Positions 42,696 through 51,449 of a DNA stretch of 64,000 bases are shown here, piece after piece. Position numbers and translations under genes: made by a program. How positions within the stretch are numbered: the stretch's first letter is position 1; each line of letters starts with the position of its first letter. Under the pieces are notes generated by a model that saw only the letters and a list, made by a program, of their open reading frames with translations, did no database searches and was not told the DNA's origin. This DNA is from Chryseobacterium sp. Marseille-Q5410 (GTDB lineage Bacteria; Bacteroidota; Bacteroidia; Flavobacteriales; Weeksellaceae), in NCBI GenBank assembly GCA_946892665.1, contig CAMPOT010000001.1, forward strand, positions 1,674,001 to 1,738,000, in the 5' to 3' direction.

Positions 42696-43595
42696 ATGGC
42701 AAAGACAGTTGAAGATTTTAACAAGAGACGGCTTCGCTCAAGCAATATTACGGTCGTGATCAGTATTGCGTTGGTGTTATTTTTATTAGGATTAATGGGG
42801 CTAATCCTCATCAATGCTCAAAAATACTCCGATTATATCAAGGAACAATTGGTAGTGAATGCTTATTTTGATGAAAATTATGATGCTAAAGATTCAGTAA
42901 AAATTGTAAAAAGAGAAGCTGAAGCTTTCAAGAAAATTCAAAGTTTAACGCCCGTGAAACGTGCAACGTACATCAGCCGAGAAATGGCAGCTCAGGAAGC
43001 TAAAAAAAGCATGGGAATTGAAAGCAGCGCACTTTTCGAAGAAAATATTTTCCCTTCATCTGTGGAAATCGCATTGAGACCAGAATATGTAGATCCCGTA
43101 AAAATCGATGAAGCCATTGAAGAAATCAAAGCTACACCAGGAATTGTTGATGTGAAAAACAATAGCACGTTAATGGTGGAAGTTTACAATAATCTTAATA
43201 ATATTTTGAAGTGGATTTTAGGATTTTCAATCCTGTTTTTGATTTTGGCAGTGGTGCTTATCAACAATTCAATCAGGCTGAAAATATTCTCTAAACGATT
43301 TATTATCAAGACGATGCAATTGGTTGGAGCAAAACGTAGATTTATCTTAAAGCCGTTCATTAAAGAAGCTGTAATATTAGGAATCATCGGTGCAATCCTT
43401 GGTTTGGCAGTACTGTTCGGAGCTTGGTATTATTTCATCACCCAAATCGGAACTCCGTTTGCGCAAGACAATAATCAGTTGATTATTTTGGTTGCCGGCA
43501 TTTTCCTTCTAGGTGTTCTTATTACCGTAATCAGTACGATTTTCGCAACTTGGAGGTTCTTAAGATCTAATGTTGATGACTTATATTACTCATAA
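42696..43595 (+). CDS. ftsX: Cell division protein FtsX
   Basis: The 299-residue permease-like protein has one membrane helix near 20-45, a periplasmic domain (about 50-165), and three C-terminal membrane helices (ILKWILGFSILFLILAVVL; ILGIIGAILGLAVLFGA; LIILVAGIFLLGVLITV). The cytoplasmic loop IIKTMQLVGAKRRFILKPF is characteristic. With FtsE it couples ATP hydrolysis to peptidoglycan hydrolase control at the septum. ftsE is not adjacent, as is common in Bacteroidetes. The DUF3098 gene follows by 2 bp. Confidence 0.93.
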   Translation: MAKTVEDFNKRRLRSSNITVVISIALVLFLLGLMGLILINAQKYSDYIKEQLVVNAYFDENYDAKDSVKIVKREAEAFKKIQSLTPVKRATYISREMAAQEAKKSMGIESSALFEENIFPSSVEIALRPEYVDPVKIDEAIEEIKATPGIVDVKNNSTLMVEVYNNLNNILKWILGFSILFLILAVVLINNSIRLKIFSKRFIIKTMQLVGAKRRFILKPFIKEAVILGIIGAILGLAVLFGAWYYFITQIGTPFAQDNNQLIILVAGIFLLGVLITVISTIFATWRFLRSNVDDLYYS

Positions 43596-43597
43596 AA

Positions 43598-43900
43598 ATG
43601 GCAAAAAAATATAAAAATTTCTCCGCTGATCACATCGGACAAAAAGAAGTAGAAGTTTCTCAAGAAAACAGTTTTTATTTTGGCAAAGAAAACTATAAGT
43701 GGATGCTGATTGGTTTGGCGCTAATTGTTGTAGGTTTTCTATTAATGATGGGAGCTGATGCCAATACCGTGGATGGTAAGTATGATCCCACTTCTTGGAA
43801 CGAAGACATTTTCTCCATTCGCAGAATCCGCATTGCGCCACTTTTGGTAATCGCCGGTTTTGCCGTAGAAGTTTATGCGATTTTGAAAAGAAATAAATAA
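43598..43900 (+). CDS. DUF3098 membrane protein
   Basis: The 100-residue protein has two membrane helices (WMLIGLALIVVGFLLMMGA and IAPLLVIAGFAVEVYAIL) separated by a conserved loop (DPTSWNEDIFSIRRIR), the DUF3098 pattern. The family is found next to ftsX in many Bacteroidetes. Function is unknown; context suggests a part in division or envelope growth. It starts 2 bp after ftsX and ends before a strong terminator. Confidence 0.9.
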   Translation: MAKKYKNFSADHIGQKEVEVSQENSFYFGKENYKWMLIGLALIVVGFLLMMGADANTVDGKYDPTSWNEDIFSIRRIRIAPLLVIAGFAVEVYAILKRNK

Positions 43901-43916
43901 ATTTAATCTCTTATAC

Positions 43917-43971
43917 AAAAACTTTGTCAAAGCAATATTTAATTAAGGTGCGCTTTGACAAAGTTTTTTTT
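43917..43971 (+). terminator. Strong intrinsic terminator after ftsX-DUF3098
   Basis: A 17-bp perfect stem, AAAAACTTTGTCAAAGC (43917-43933) with GCTTTGACAAAGTTTTT (43952-43968), loop 18 nt, followed by T residues. It lies between DUF3098 and uppP. Confidence 0.88.
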
Positions 43972-43991
43972 AATAAAAACAGTTCTCTCCA

Positions 43992-44804
43992 ATGGATTTA
44001 ATCAAAGCAATCATCATTGCCATTATCGAAGGTTTAACCGAATATCTTCCCGTTTCTTCAACTGCACACATGATTTTCACCAGTTCACTCTTCGGAATTC
44101 AGGAAGACGAATTTGTGAAAATGTTTCAGGTTTCCATTCAGTTTGGGGCCATTTTGGCGGTAGTTTTTTTATACTGGAAAAAGTTTTTCAACTTCAAAAA
44201 CATTAATTTTTATTTAAAACTTGCGGTTGCAGTAGTTCCTGCTTTGGTTTTAGGAAAACTATTTGATGACAAAATTGAAGCTGTTCTCGGCGATCCCGTC
44301 CCCATCGCAATTGTATTGATTTTGGGTGGAGTAGTATTGCTCTTTATCGATCAATTATTCAAAACTCCAATCGTTGATGACGAAAAAGATATTTCCTACA
44401 AAAGTGCCATTATCATAGGTTTTTGGCAATGTCTTGCAATGATGCCCGGAACCAGCAGAAGTGCCGCTTCCATCATAGGGGGAATGCAGCAAAAACTTAC
44501 CCGAAAAGCAGCCGCAGAATTTTCATTTTTCCTCGCAGTTCCTACCATGTTGGCGGTAACCACGTACTCCATTTTCCTGAAAGATTGGAAACACAATGGA
44601 GTAGAACAAAAAGGTTACGAAATGCTGATGCAAGGTGATAATCTCCTGTTGTTTTTGGTCGGAAACGTCGTCGCATTCGTAGTAGCGGTCATCGCAATCA
44701 AGTTTTTCATCGGCGTTTTAACAAAATATGGTTTCAAACCTTGGGGTTGGTACCGAATTATCGTTGGAATCGTTTTGCTGGTTTATTTTACACAGTTTGC
44801 ATAA
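43992..44804 (+). CDS. uppP: Undecaprenyl-diphosphatase UppP (BacA)
   Basis: The 270-residue membrane protein contains the two UppP catalytic motifs, EGLTEYLPVSSTAHM (residues 14-28) and PGTSRSAASIIGG (near 153), and about eight membrane segments. It removes a phosphate from undecaprenyl diphosphate, recycling the lipid carrier for cell-wall synthesis; extra copies confer bacitracin resistance. Length is typical. It begins shortly after the terminator at 43917-43971, so it is likely under its own promoter, which I could not define. Confidence 0.95.
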   Translation: MDLIKAIIIAIIEGLTEYLPVSSTAHMIFTSSLFGIQEDEFVKMFQVSIQFGAILAVVFLYWKKFFNFKNINFYLKLAVAVVPALVLGKLFDDKIEAVLGDPVPIAIVLILGGVVLLFIDQLFKTPIVDDEKDISYKSAIIIGFWQCLAMMPGTSRSAASIIGGMQQKLTRKAAAEFSFFLAVPTMLAVTTYSIFLKDWKHNGVEQKGYEMLMQGDNLLLFLVGNVVAFVVAVIAIKFFIGVLTKYGFKPWGWYRIIVGIVLLVYFTQFA

Positions 44805-44810
44805 TTTTTT

Positions 44811-44897
44811 GGGCAGCTATTCCCGCCCTCCGTTCCCGCTTTTTTGCCTACACTTCGTTTCGGCAAAAAGAGCTCCACTCAGGTCGGGCTGCGAGCA
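44811..44897 (+). repeat. GC-rich structured intergenic element
   Basis: This 87-bp stretch is GC-rich in an AT-rich window. GCAG (44813-44816) pairs with CTGC (44889-44892) and CCCG (44822-44825) with CGGG (44885-44888), across a bulge. Inside, TTTTTGCC (44841-44848) pairs with GGCAAAAA (44862-44869). Similar elements, with a gggc...ttttgcc...ggcaaaaa layout, recur in flavobacterial genomes as I recall them. No ORF of note. It may be a repeat, an RNA element or a terminator. Confidence 0.6.
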
Positions 44898-44926
44898 CCA
44901 TTTTTTCACCAATTTAGTTTTCCCCA

Positions 44927-45628
44927 ATGACGGATCAGGATTTCTTAGAAGGACAAATCATTTTACTCGACAAACCTCTGGATTGGACGAGTTTTCAGGC
45001 CGTGAATAAACTCAAATATAAACTCAAAAACGAATTCAATCTTCCGAAGAAATTCAAAATCGGACACGCCGGAACTTTGGATCCCCGTGCGACTGGTCTG
45101 CTCATTGTCTGCACCGGAAAATTCACCAAGAAAATCCCGGAAATCCAGGATGCACCAAAGGAATACTTAACCGAAATTAAAATCGGTGTACAAACTGAAT
45201 CCTACGACACAGAAAAACCAGAGATTCTGCATCGGGATTTCTCCCATATTTCAGATGAATTTATCAAAGAAACTTTAGAAAAATTCCTTGGAGAAATCGA
45301 ACAGAAACCTCCGGTGTTCTCCGCCATAAAAATCGATGGAAACCGTGCTTACGATCTTGCCAGAGCCGGAAAAGAAGTCGAAATGAAATCAAGAAAAACC
45401 ACCATTCATTATCTCAATAATATCGAAATCGATTTACCATTCGTCCGCTTAACCGTCGGTTGTTCCAAAGGAACTTATATCCGAAGTTTAGCTCACGATA
45501 TTGGTCAAGAGTTGGGAGTTGGAGCATATCTCACCAATTTACGACGAACAAAAATTGGAGATTACTCCATAGAAAATGCGTCAGAACAGTATTTGGAAAA
45601 TAATTTCAGGTTTTCCGATCTACTTTAA
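44927..45628 (+). CDS. truB: tRNA pseudouridine(55) synthase TruB
   Basis: The 233-residue protein has the TruB motifs: [18 protein letters not shown] near residue 13, catalytic Asp52 in [26 protein letters not shown] and [12 protein letters not shown]. It makes pseudouridine 55 in the T loop of most tRNAs. It is a short version without the long C-terminal PUA domain, common in this phylum. The gene follows uppP and precedes an rRNA pseudouridine synthase by 14 bp, forming a small modification pair. Confidence 0.95.
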   Translation: MTDQDFLEGQIILLDKPLDWTSFQAVNKLKYKLKNEFNLPKKFKIGHAGTLDPRATGLLIVCTGKFTKKIPEIQDAPKEYLTEIKIGVQTESYDTEKPEILHRDFSHISDEFIKETLEKFLGEIEQKPPVFSAIKIDGNRAYDLARAGKEVEMKSRKTTIHYLNNIEIDLPFVRLTVGCSKGTYIRSLAHDIGQELGVGAYLTNLRRTKIGDYSIENASEQYLENNFRFSDLL

Positions 45629-45642
45629 TAATATTTCTCGTC

Positions 45643-46365
45643 ATGGAAAAAACTCGTATCAATAAATATCTTTCGGAAGTAGGATTCTGTTCGCGTCGGG
45701 AAGCCGACCGAATGTTGGAGCAGGGAAGAATCACGGTCAATGGAGCAGCACCAGAACTGGGCACCAAAGTTTCCGATGAAGATGAAATCATGGTCGATGG
45801 TATTTCAATCCGAAAAACAGAAGAAGAACACGTCTATATCGCCCTGAACAAGCCGGTTGGAATTGTATGTACCACCGATACTAAACGCGAAAAAAACAAT
45901 ATTGTGGATTTCGTGAACCATCCGAAAAGAATTTTCCCGGTAGGAAGATTGGATAAACCTAGTGAAGGCCTTATTTTATTGACTTCCGATGGTGATATTG
46001 TGAACAAAATTCTTCGCGCCAGAAACAACCACGAGAAAGAATATATCGTGCGCGTCGATAAACCGATTACGCCGCAATTCCTTCATAAAATGCGAAACGG
46101 AGTTCCTATTTTAGGCGTCATTACAAATAAATGTGAAGTGGAGCAAATCGATACTTTATCGTTCAGAATCATTTTAACTCAAGGGCTGAACCGACAAATC
46201 CGCAGAATGTGCGAATATTTAGGATATGAAGTAAAGAAGCTGAAGCGAATCAGAATCATGAACATCAAACTAGATTTGCCGATCGGTAAATGGCGTGATT
46301 TAACCAAAGCCGAAATGAACGAATTGAATGATTTACTTGGCGATTCCGAGAAAATTGCTGATTAA
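45643..46365 (+). CDS. RsuA/RluB-type rRNA pseudouridine synthase
   Basis: The 240-residue protein has an S4 RNA-binding domain (about 3-60; [21 protein letters not shown]) and a RsuA-family catalytic core with Asp104 in [20 protein letters not shown] and [17 protein letters not shown]. Members modify 23S U2605 (RluB), U2604 (RluF) or 16S U516 (RsuA); this sequence is closest in style to RluF/RluB, but the target is unresolved. It follows truB and overlaps the convergent HD gene by 4 bp. Confidence 0.9.
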   Translation: MEKTRINKYLSEVGFCSRREADRMLEQGRITVNGAAPELGTKVSDEDEIMVDGISIRKTEEEHVYIALNKPVGIVCTTDTKREKNNIVDFVNHPKRIFPVGRLDKPSEGLILLTSDGDIVNKILRARNNHEKEYIVRVDKPITPQFLHKMRNGVPILGVITNKCEVEQIDTLSFRIILTQGLNRQIRRMCEYLGYEVKKLKRIRIMNIKLDLPIGKWRDLTKAEMNELNDLLGDSEKIAD

Positions 46366-46805
46366 TATTTTTCTTTTAAATACAGATAAGCCGTTAAATA
46401 TTTGTTCAATCTTTTGGCATCTTTTTCAGTTAATGGTTTTGTAAATCTCGTCAAATCCATATTGTCTCTTAAATCATTGAGTTTCACCGAAACTGCTAAG
46501 GCAGAACGCTCGGTTTGTTTGATAAATTCTGTGTAATGTTGATCTGAAGGTGTTTTGGTAAGACATTCAATCGCAAATACGATATCATTGGGAAAACCTT
46601 GTTCTAAAAGATAATCGTAAGTGATTTCCGGGCAATCTTCAATCACATCATGCAGAACGCCCACGATTTTTTCGTCGTAAGTTTTTCCGTAATTCATCAC
46701 CCGCATCACATGGCCAATATAAGGAGTTCCAAATTTGTCGGTTTGTCCTTTATGCGCTCGATCAGCTATTTTTATTGCTTTATTCAGCAGTTCTTCTTTG
46801 CTCAT
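46362..46805 (-). CDS. Small HD-domain protein resembling RSH alarmone hydrolases
   Basis: The 147-residue protein has the HD layout of RelA/SpoT hydrolase domains and MESH1: [23 protein letters not shown] split over residues 10-32 (His32), LHDVIED (His52, Asp53, Glu56, Asp57) and [12 protein letters not shown] near residue 107. No synthetase domain is present. This points to a small alarmone hydrolase acting on (p)ppGpp or a related nucleotide, or a general metal-dependent phosphohydrolase. Substrate is unproven. It is 3 bp downstream of the antiporter gene and probably in the same transcript. Confidence 0.72.
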   Translation of the reverse strand: MSKEELLNKAIKIADRAHKGQTDKFGTPYIGHVMRVMNYGKTYDEKIVGVLHDVIEDCPEITYDYLLEQGFPNDIVFAIECLTKTPSDQHYTEFIKQTERSALAVSVKLNDLRDNMDLTRFTKPLTEKDAKRLNKYLTAYLYLKEKY

Positions 46806-46808
46806 CTT

Positions 46809-49067
46809 CTATATTTCTACATTTAGTTTTTCAATTTTTTTCCCGTCTCCAACTACCCAAACAATATCATCTACTTGCAAAATTTCTGAAGAATCGGGAT
46901 TTAAGATTCTTTCATCGCCTCTTCGGATCGCAATTACTAAGCCATCGGTTTTGTCCCGGATTCCGGATTCACGAATGGATAATCCTTTCGCTGGCGAATG
47001 ATGATTGATCAGAATTTTACCCAACTTGATATGCTCTGTATTTTGCTCTGGAACAAGTTCTCGGCTATCAAATATAAATTTAAAGATTTGGAACTGATCA
47101 TCGGTTGCGATAATTCCGACTTTATCATAAGGCATCAAAATCTGATTTCGGTCGGGAGTATGAATCAATTTTTCGCCTCGACGAATGTAGCCAATGTTGA
47201 TTCCGTATTTTTCGCGCCATTGCAGTTCATTAAGATTTTTACCAATATAATCTGCCAACGGATTTACTTCCAGTTCGATGATGTGCACGTCCCAAGCAGC
47301 AAGATTGCTTATTCCATCGGTGGTTCCTGCTAATCTGGTGACTGCGTCCGGATCAGATTTTTCTGATCTGTCGTTCAGATTACTGATGAATCTTTGTTCC
47401 AGTCTATTGTAAAAACGGTTCAGTTTTTTGGAGAAGAAAATGATCAGAATCAACGCAACGGGAATGGTAATAAAGAAAGAAATTTCGGTGGAAGCAAAGC
47501 GATCGAGAAAAAATCCTAGAATAGCGATTCCAAGCACAAATCTGGCAATTTCGATGATTAATAAAGGTCCACGATTGTATTTTGTTTTGGTCCAAAGTTC
47601 TTTATAAGAACCAGAACTTGGTCTTTTCGCCATTAAAGCCCATAAAAATGGAAGGATAAATAGAATCGGAAGTGCGTTACCGATAATGTTTTTAATATCG
47701 TTGCTCTCCAAATTTTCATTTATGGTAGGAATGATGAAATTCGAAAACAACAGATAAACTGCGATAATGATAATTCCGTTGATTACGATGATTCTAGCGT
47801 AGTTTTTCAGAATGGTTTGCCAACTATTTTCGGCCTGAATGCTTTGGGTATTCGCAGAATATTTGTTAATTTTTGCAAGATACTTCGGCGGAATTACCTT
47901 TACCAACCAATTATAAGACGGTTCGGAAAACTTGATTAAATAAGGAGTTGTGAAAGTAGTAATTACAGAAACACCCACTGCGACAGGGAAAAGGAAATCT
48001 GATATCACGCCCAAAGACAAACCTAAAGTCGCCACAATGAAAGCGAATTCCCCAATTTGTGCCATGCTCATTCCTACTTGTACCGATTGTTTAAGAGGTT
48101 GCCCGGAAACCAGCGCTCCCAATGTTGAACTCAACATTTTACCGAACACAGTAAGTAGGGTGACGATAAAAATTGGCCATGCGTAAGTGATCATCGCATC
48201 AGCATTAATCATCATTCCCACAGAAACGAAAAATACTGCTCCGAACAGGTCTTTGACCGGTTTCAAAATATGTTCTACCTTTTTGCCAACGGTAGTTTCG
48301 GCGATAATCGATCCCATTACAAACGCACCCAATTCGGCCGAAAAACCTGCGCTAGTCGCCAACAAAACCATCCCAAGACACAATCCTATCGATAAAATCA
48401 ACAGGATTTCCTCGTCAACGTGGGGCTTTATCTTTTTTAAAAAAGTAGGTAATAAGAAGATTCCCAACAAGAACCAAAGACTCAGGAAGAACAGTAATTT
48501 TGCAACGGTAAATATTATTTGGGTACCTTCGAATTCTTTGGTAACAGCTATTGTTGAAAGCAAAACCATCAATAAAATTACTACAATATCTTCCACCACT
48601 AGAACTCCGAAAACAGTTTTAGCAAAATTTTTCGTCTTCATGCCCAGCTCATCGAAGGCTCGAATGATAATCGTGGTCGAAGAACTTGCAAGCATCCCAC
48701 CGAGAAACAGACTGTCCATGGTGCTCCAACCCAATAATTTACCGGTGAAATATCCTGCGACAGTGATGAACATAATTTCGATAAAGGCAGTAACCGAAGC
48801 CGATCCTCCTACATTCATCAGTTTCTTGAAACTGAATTCGAGACCTAGACTGAAAAGAAGGAAAATAACCCCGATTTCTGCAAGGGTTTTGATGTTTTCG
48901 CTATCGGCAATAGATGGAAAAATTTTGAAATTCGGACTTACCAAAAAACCTGCAATGATGTATCCCAAGACCAGCGGTTGCTTTATTTTTCGGAAAATAA
49001 GGACGACAAATGCGGCAACGATTAATATCAATGCTAAATCTTCAATAAGCTTCGGTAAGTGTCCCAT
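46809..49067 (-). CDS. Kef-type cation:proton antiporter with TrkA-C domains
   Basis: The 752-residue protein begins MGHLPKLIEDLALILIVAAF and has about 12-13 membrane segments of the CPA2/KefB family (QPLVLGYIIAGFLVSP, FLLFSLGLEFSFKKL, AELGAFVMGSIIAETT). A second membrane cluster and cytosolic TrkA-C-like domains follow; one contains IGKNLNELQWREKYGINIGY. Such proteins exchange K+ or Na+ for protons. The C-terminal TrkA-C part (about 600-752) binds regulatory ligands in relatives. The ORF is open to 49103; ATG 49067 matches the usual N-terminus. It precedes the HD gene on the same strand. Confidence 0.88.
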   Translation of the reverse strand: MGHLPKLIEDLALILIVAAFVVLIFRKIKQPLVLGYIIAGFLVSPNFKIFPSIADSENIKTLAEIGVIFLLFSLGLEFSFKKLMNVGGSASVTAFIEIMFITVAGYFTGKLLGWSTMDSLFLGGMLASSSTTIIIRAFDELGMKTKNFAKTVFGVLVVEDIVVILLMVLLSTIAVTKEFEGTQIIFTVAKLLFFLSLWFLLGIFLLPTFLKKIKPHVDEEILLILSIGLCLGMVLLATSAGFSAELGAFVMGSIIAETTVGKKVEHILKPVKDLFGAVFFVSVGMMINADAMITYAWPIFIVTLLTVFGKMLSSTLGALVSGQPLKQSVQVGMSMAQIGEFAFIVATLGLSLGVISDFLFPVAVGVSVITTFTTPYLIKFSEPSYNWLVKVIPPKYLAKINKYSANTQSIQAENSWQTILKNYARIIVINGIIIIAVYLLFSNFIIPTINENLESNDIKNIIGNALPILFILPFLWALMAKRPSSGSYKELWTKTKYNRGPLLIIEIARFVLGIAILGFFLDRFASTEISFFITIPVALILIIFFSKKLNRFYNRLEQRFISNLNDRSEKSDPDAVTRLAGTTDGISNLAAWDVHIIELEVNPLADYIGKNLNELQWREKYGINIGYIRRGEKLIHTPDRNQILMPYDKVGIIATDDQFQIFKFIFDSRELVPEQNTEHIKLGKILINHHSPAKGLSIRESGIRDKTDGLVIAIRRGDERILNPDSSEILQVDDIVWVVGDGKKIEKLNVEI

Positions 49068-49178
49068 TATTCGTTTTCCCATAAAAATAATGTTTTGCTT
49101 CAAATTATCAAAGTCTTTTATTATTATTTTATAGTGAATTGTTTTTAGATCTTTATTTTTAAAAAATTAATCATCAAA

Positions 49179-49206
49179 AAAACGCCCCGGTATCCCGAGG
49201 CGTTTT
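49179..49206. terminator. Terminator of the fad operon
   Basis: AAAACGCC (49179-49186) pairs with GGCGTTTT (49199-49206), extended by CGG/CCG after one mismatch, loop TATC. In the minus direction a T run follows, closing the fad transcript after fadE. Confidence 0.85.
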
Positions 49207-49226
49207 AGAATTATTCAAAATTAAAT

Positions 49227-51005
49227 TTAGTAATGACCTTTCTCTACGAAATGTGTCGCTACTTTTTCGGTAAGTGCAATTACGTTTGGTTGGTTTGCGT
49301 ATTTGGTGAACCTTCTTAGTCCGGAAAGCATCATTCTTTGTTCATCGCCTTCTGCGAAAGAAATGATTCCCTCTTTAGCCGCTACGATGATTTTTTCTAC
49401 TGCTTTGTAAAGGTTCAGTTGCGCCATTGCCGCTTCCACAGAATCTGCTGCAAAATGTTTTTCTGCTCTTAAAACTGCAGATTCCGCCATATAAATTTGG
49501 TTCAAGATTTCGGAAGCATTTAATAATAAATGTTGTTGCTTCTCGATTTCCATCATGTATTTCTGTAGTGCAGCTCCGGAAACCATTAAGAAAACTTTTT
49601 TCAAATTGGCAATTACTGCCTTTTCTTCGCTCATGAATTCAGAATAATCTGGCACATCGAAAGAAGGGATTCCCATCAATTCTTTTCCAACTGCCATCGC
49701 AGGTTTCAAAAGATCGATTTCGCCTTTCATTGTTTTTTTGATGAGCATACCCACTGCTAATAGTCGGTTGATTTCGTTGGTTCCTTCGTAGATTCTTGCA
49801 ATTCTAGAATCTCTCCACGCTGCTTCCATAGGCGCATCTTCTGAGAAGCCCATTCCACCGTAGATTTGGATTCCCTCGTCTGCGGTATTTTGGGTTAAAT
49901 CGGATACGAAAACTTTTAGGATAGAACATTCTACTGCGAATTCTTCCACACCTTTCAATTCCGCTTCTTGATGATTCATTCCGCCAGCAATTAATTCATC
50001 AATTTTATCTTGAATATCTTTTGCCGCTCTATACGATCCAGCTTCGGAAACAAAAATTCCGGTCGCCATTTCAGCAAGTTTCTTTCTGATTGCTCCGAAA
50101 GTAGAAATTGCAACGCCAAATTGTTTTCTTTCGTTGGCATATTGGGTAGCATAAGCTAAAATTCTTCTTTGTCCATCGAGGTTTGCGGCAGCTAATTTAA
50201 TTCTACCAACGTTCAATGCATTCAAAGCGATTTTGAAACCGTTGTTTCTTTCACCCAAAAGATTTTCTACAGGAACTTTCATATCGTTGAAGAAAACTTG
50301 TCGGGTAGAAGAGGAGCGGATTCCCAATTTGTGTTCTTCTTCGCCTAAAGTTAAGCTTGCAGGATCTTCCAATTCGCTTCTGTTTACCACAAAACCGGTA
50401 ATGTTTTTGTCGTCATCAATTTTCGCAAAGAATGTGAAAGTATCGGCAAAACCGGCATTGGAAATCCACATTTTCTGTCCATTGATAATGTAATGTTTCC
50501 CATCTTCGGAAAGTCTTGCTTTTGTTTTTCCGGAGTTTGCATCGGAACCTGCATCCGGTTCAGTAAGGCAATAAGCGCCAAATTTGGTTCCGGCAGCTAA
50601 ATCTGGAAGGTATTTTTTCTTTTGTTCTTCGGTACCGTAAAGTAAAATCGGCAAAGTTCCGATTCCGGTATGTGCGCCATAAGCTGTTGCTACCGAACCA
50701 TTGGCTCCGGAAGCCATGTCGCAAGCAAGCATGGTGGTGATGAATCCCATTCCCAAACCGCCATATTCCTCTGGAACTGCAACGCCGAGAACGCCCATTT
50801 CTCCCAATTTACGCATCACTTCTTCGGTTAATGCATAATCTTTGTGTTCGAAACGGTCGTGGTTCGCAACCACTTCTTTGTCGATAAATTCTTTGATGGA
50901 TTCGCGAAGCATTTTTTGCTCCTCGCTAATTTCTTCTAAAGTGAAGATTTCTTTTGCAGGAATATCTTTGATGATGAATTCGCCGCCTTTAAGTGTATTG
51001 GCCAT
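49227..51005 (-). CDS. fadE: Acyl-CoA dehydrogenase (FadE-like)
   Basis: The 592-residue flavoprotein has the ACAD fold: GVAVPEEYGGLGMGFITTML, CLTEPDAGSDANSGKTKA, NGQKMWISNAGFADTF, GGMGFSEDAPMEAAWRDSRI and the catalytic Glu in YEGTNEINRLL. A C-terminal extension of about 180 residues places it with B. subtilis FadE (about 594 residues) and mitochondrial VLCAD-like enzymes. It makes trans-2-enoyl-CoA from acyl-CoA, passing electrons to ETF. It is the last gene of the operon marR-fadN-fadA-fadE. Confidence 0.93.
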   Translation of the reverse strand: MANTLKGGEFIIKDIPAKEIFTLEEISEEQKMLRESIKEFIDKEVVANHDRFEHKDYALTEEVMRKLGEMGVLGVAVPEEYGGLGMGFITTMLACDMASGANGSVATAYGAHTGIGTLPILLYGTEEQKKKYLPDLAAGTKFGAYCLTEPDAGSDANSGKTKARLSEDGKHYIINGQKMWISNAGFADTFTFFAKIDDDKNITGFVVNRSELEDPASLTLGEEEHKLGIRSSSTRQVFFNDMKVPVENLLGERNNGFKIALNALNVGRIKLAAANLDGQRRILAYATQYANERKQFGVAISTFGAIRKKLAEMATGIFVSEAGSYRAAKDIQDKIDELIAGGMNHQEAELKGVEEFAVECSILKVFVSDLTQNTADEGIQIYGGMGFSEDAPMEAAWRDSRIARIYEGTNEINRLLAVGMLIKKTMKGEIDLLKPAMAVGKELMGIPSFDVPDYSEFMSEEKAVIANLKKVFLMVSGAALQKYMMEIEKQQHLLLNASEILNQIYMAESAVLRAEKHFAADSVEAAMAQLNLYKAVEKIIVAAKEGIISFAEGDEQRMMLSGLRRFTKYANQPNVIALTEKVATHFVEKGHY

Positions 51006-51036
51006 TATTTTTAGATTTTAAATTTTTATGATAAAA

Positions 51037-51064
51037 GAAAAAAGAGGAGAGAAAAAAGACTTAC
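51037..51064. repeat. Heptamer array, downstream arm of cassette 1
   Basis: On the plus strand: GAAAAAA, GAGGAGA, GAAAAAA, GACTTAC, four 7-bp units. This matches, inverted, the array at 51415-51449. The last unit overlaps the TAA stop of the four-helix-bundle gene. Confidence 0.65.
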
Positions 51065-51414
51065 AAAAGTGTTTTTTGGAAACCTGAAATCATTTTTTGC
51101 AAATCGACGATTTTATTATCGATGTCATTTGCAATTTCCTCTTCTATAAAATTTCTATTTTTTGATATAATTAATTGAGTTTGAAGTTCAAATAAAGAAC
51201 CCATACTTATTTCGATAAATTTGGAGAAATCTTTATTTGATGATCTACTGGAACCTTCTGCAATGTTAGATGCAATGAAAACCGCACATCTTCTAATTTG
51301 AGATTTCAAACCAAAAACTTCAGCTTTAGGAAACATTTCCGTCACCGAGTAGATGTCATTAGCCAAACTAATGGATAACTTCCAAATATTCAGATTTTTA
51401 AAGTTATGTTTCAT
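51061..51414 (-). CDS. Four-helix-bundle protein, S23/IVP family (copy 1)
   Basis: The 117-residue protein has the IVP/S23 pattern: LNIWKLSISLANDIYSVTEMF, FGLKSQIRRCAVFIASNIAEG and LFELQTQLIISKNRNFI. The family was first found inside intervening sequences of 23S rRNA genes; its role is unclear but it forms a pentameric four-helix bundle in known structures. The ATG at 51414 is used; an ORF reaching 51462 would overlap fadA. It sits between fadA and fadE, with inverted heptamer arrays on both sides (51037-51064 and 51415-51449). Confidence 0.87.
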   Translation of the reverse strand: MKHNFKNLNIWKLSISLANDIYSVTEMFPKAEVFGLKSQIRRCAVFIASNIAEGSSRSSNKDFSKFIEISMGSLFELQTQLIISKNRNFIEEEIANDIDNKIVDLQKMISGFQKTLL

Positions 51415-51449
51415 GAAGTCTTTATTCTTTTTTTCTTTGCTCTTTCTTC
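51415..51449. repeat. Heptamer array, upstream arm of cassette 1
   Basis: Read on the minus strand: GAAGAAA, GAGCAAA, GAAAAAAA, GAATAAA, GACTTC, running from the fadA TAG stop to the ATG of the four-helix-bundle gene. AAAGACTT pairs perfectly with AAGTCTTT of the other arm. Confidence 0.65.

Noticed and set aside
48187-49134. A 315-codon plus-strand ORF across the antiporter gene
   Set aside because: It is antisense to a well-conserved membrane protein, has low-complexity composition and no recognisable domain.
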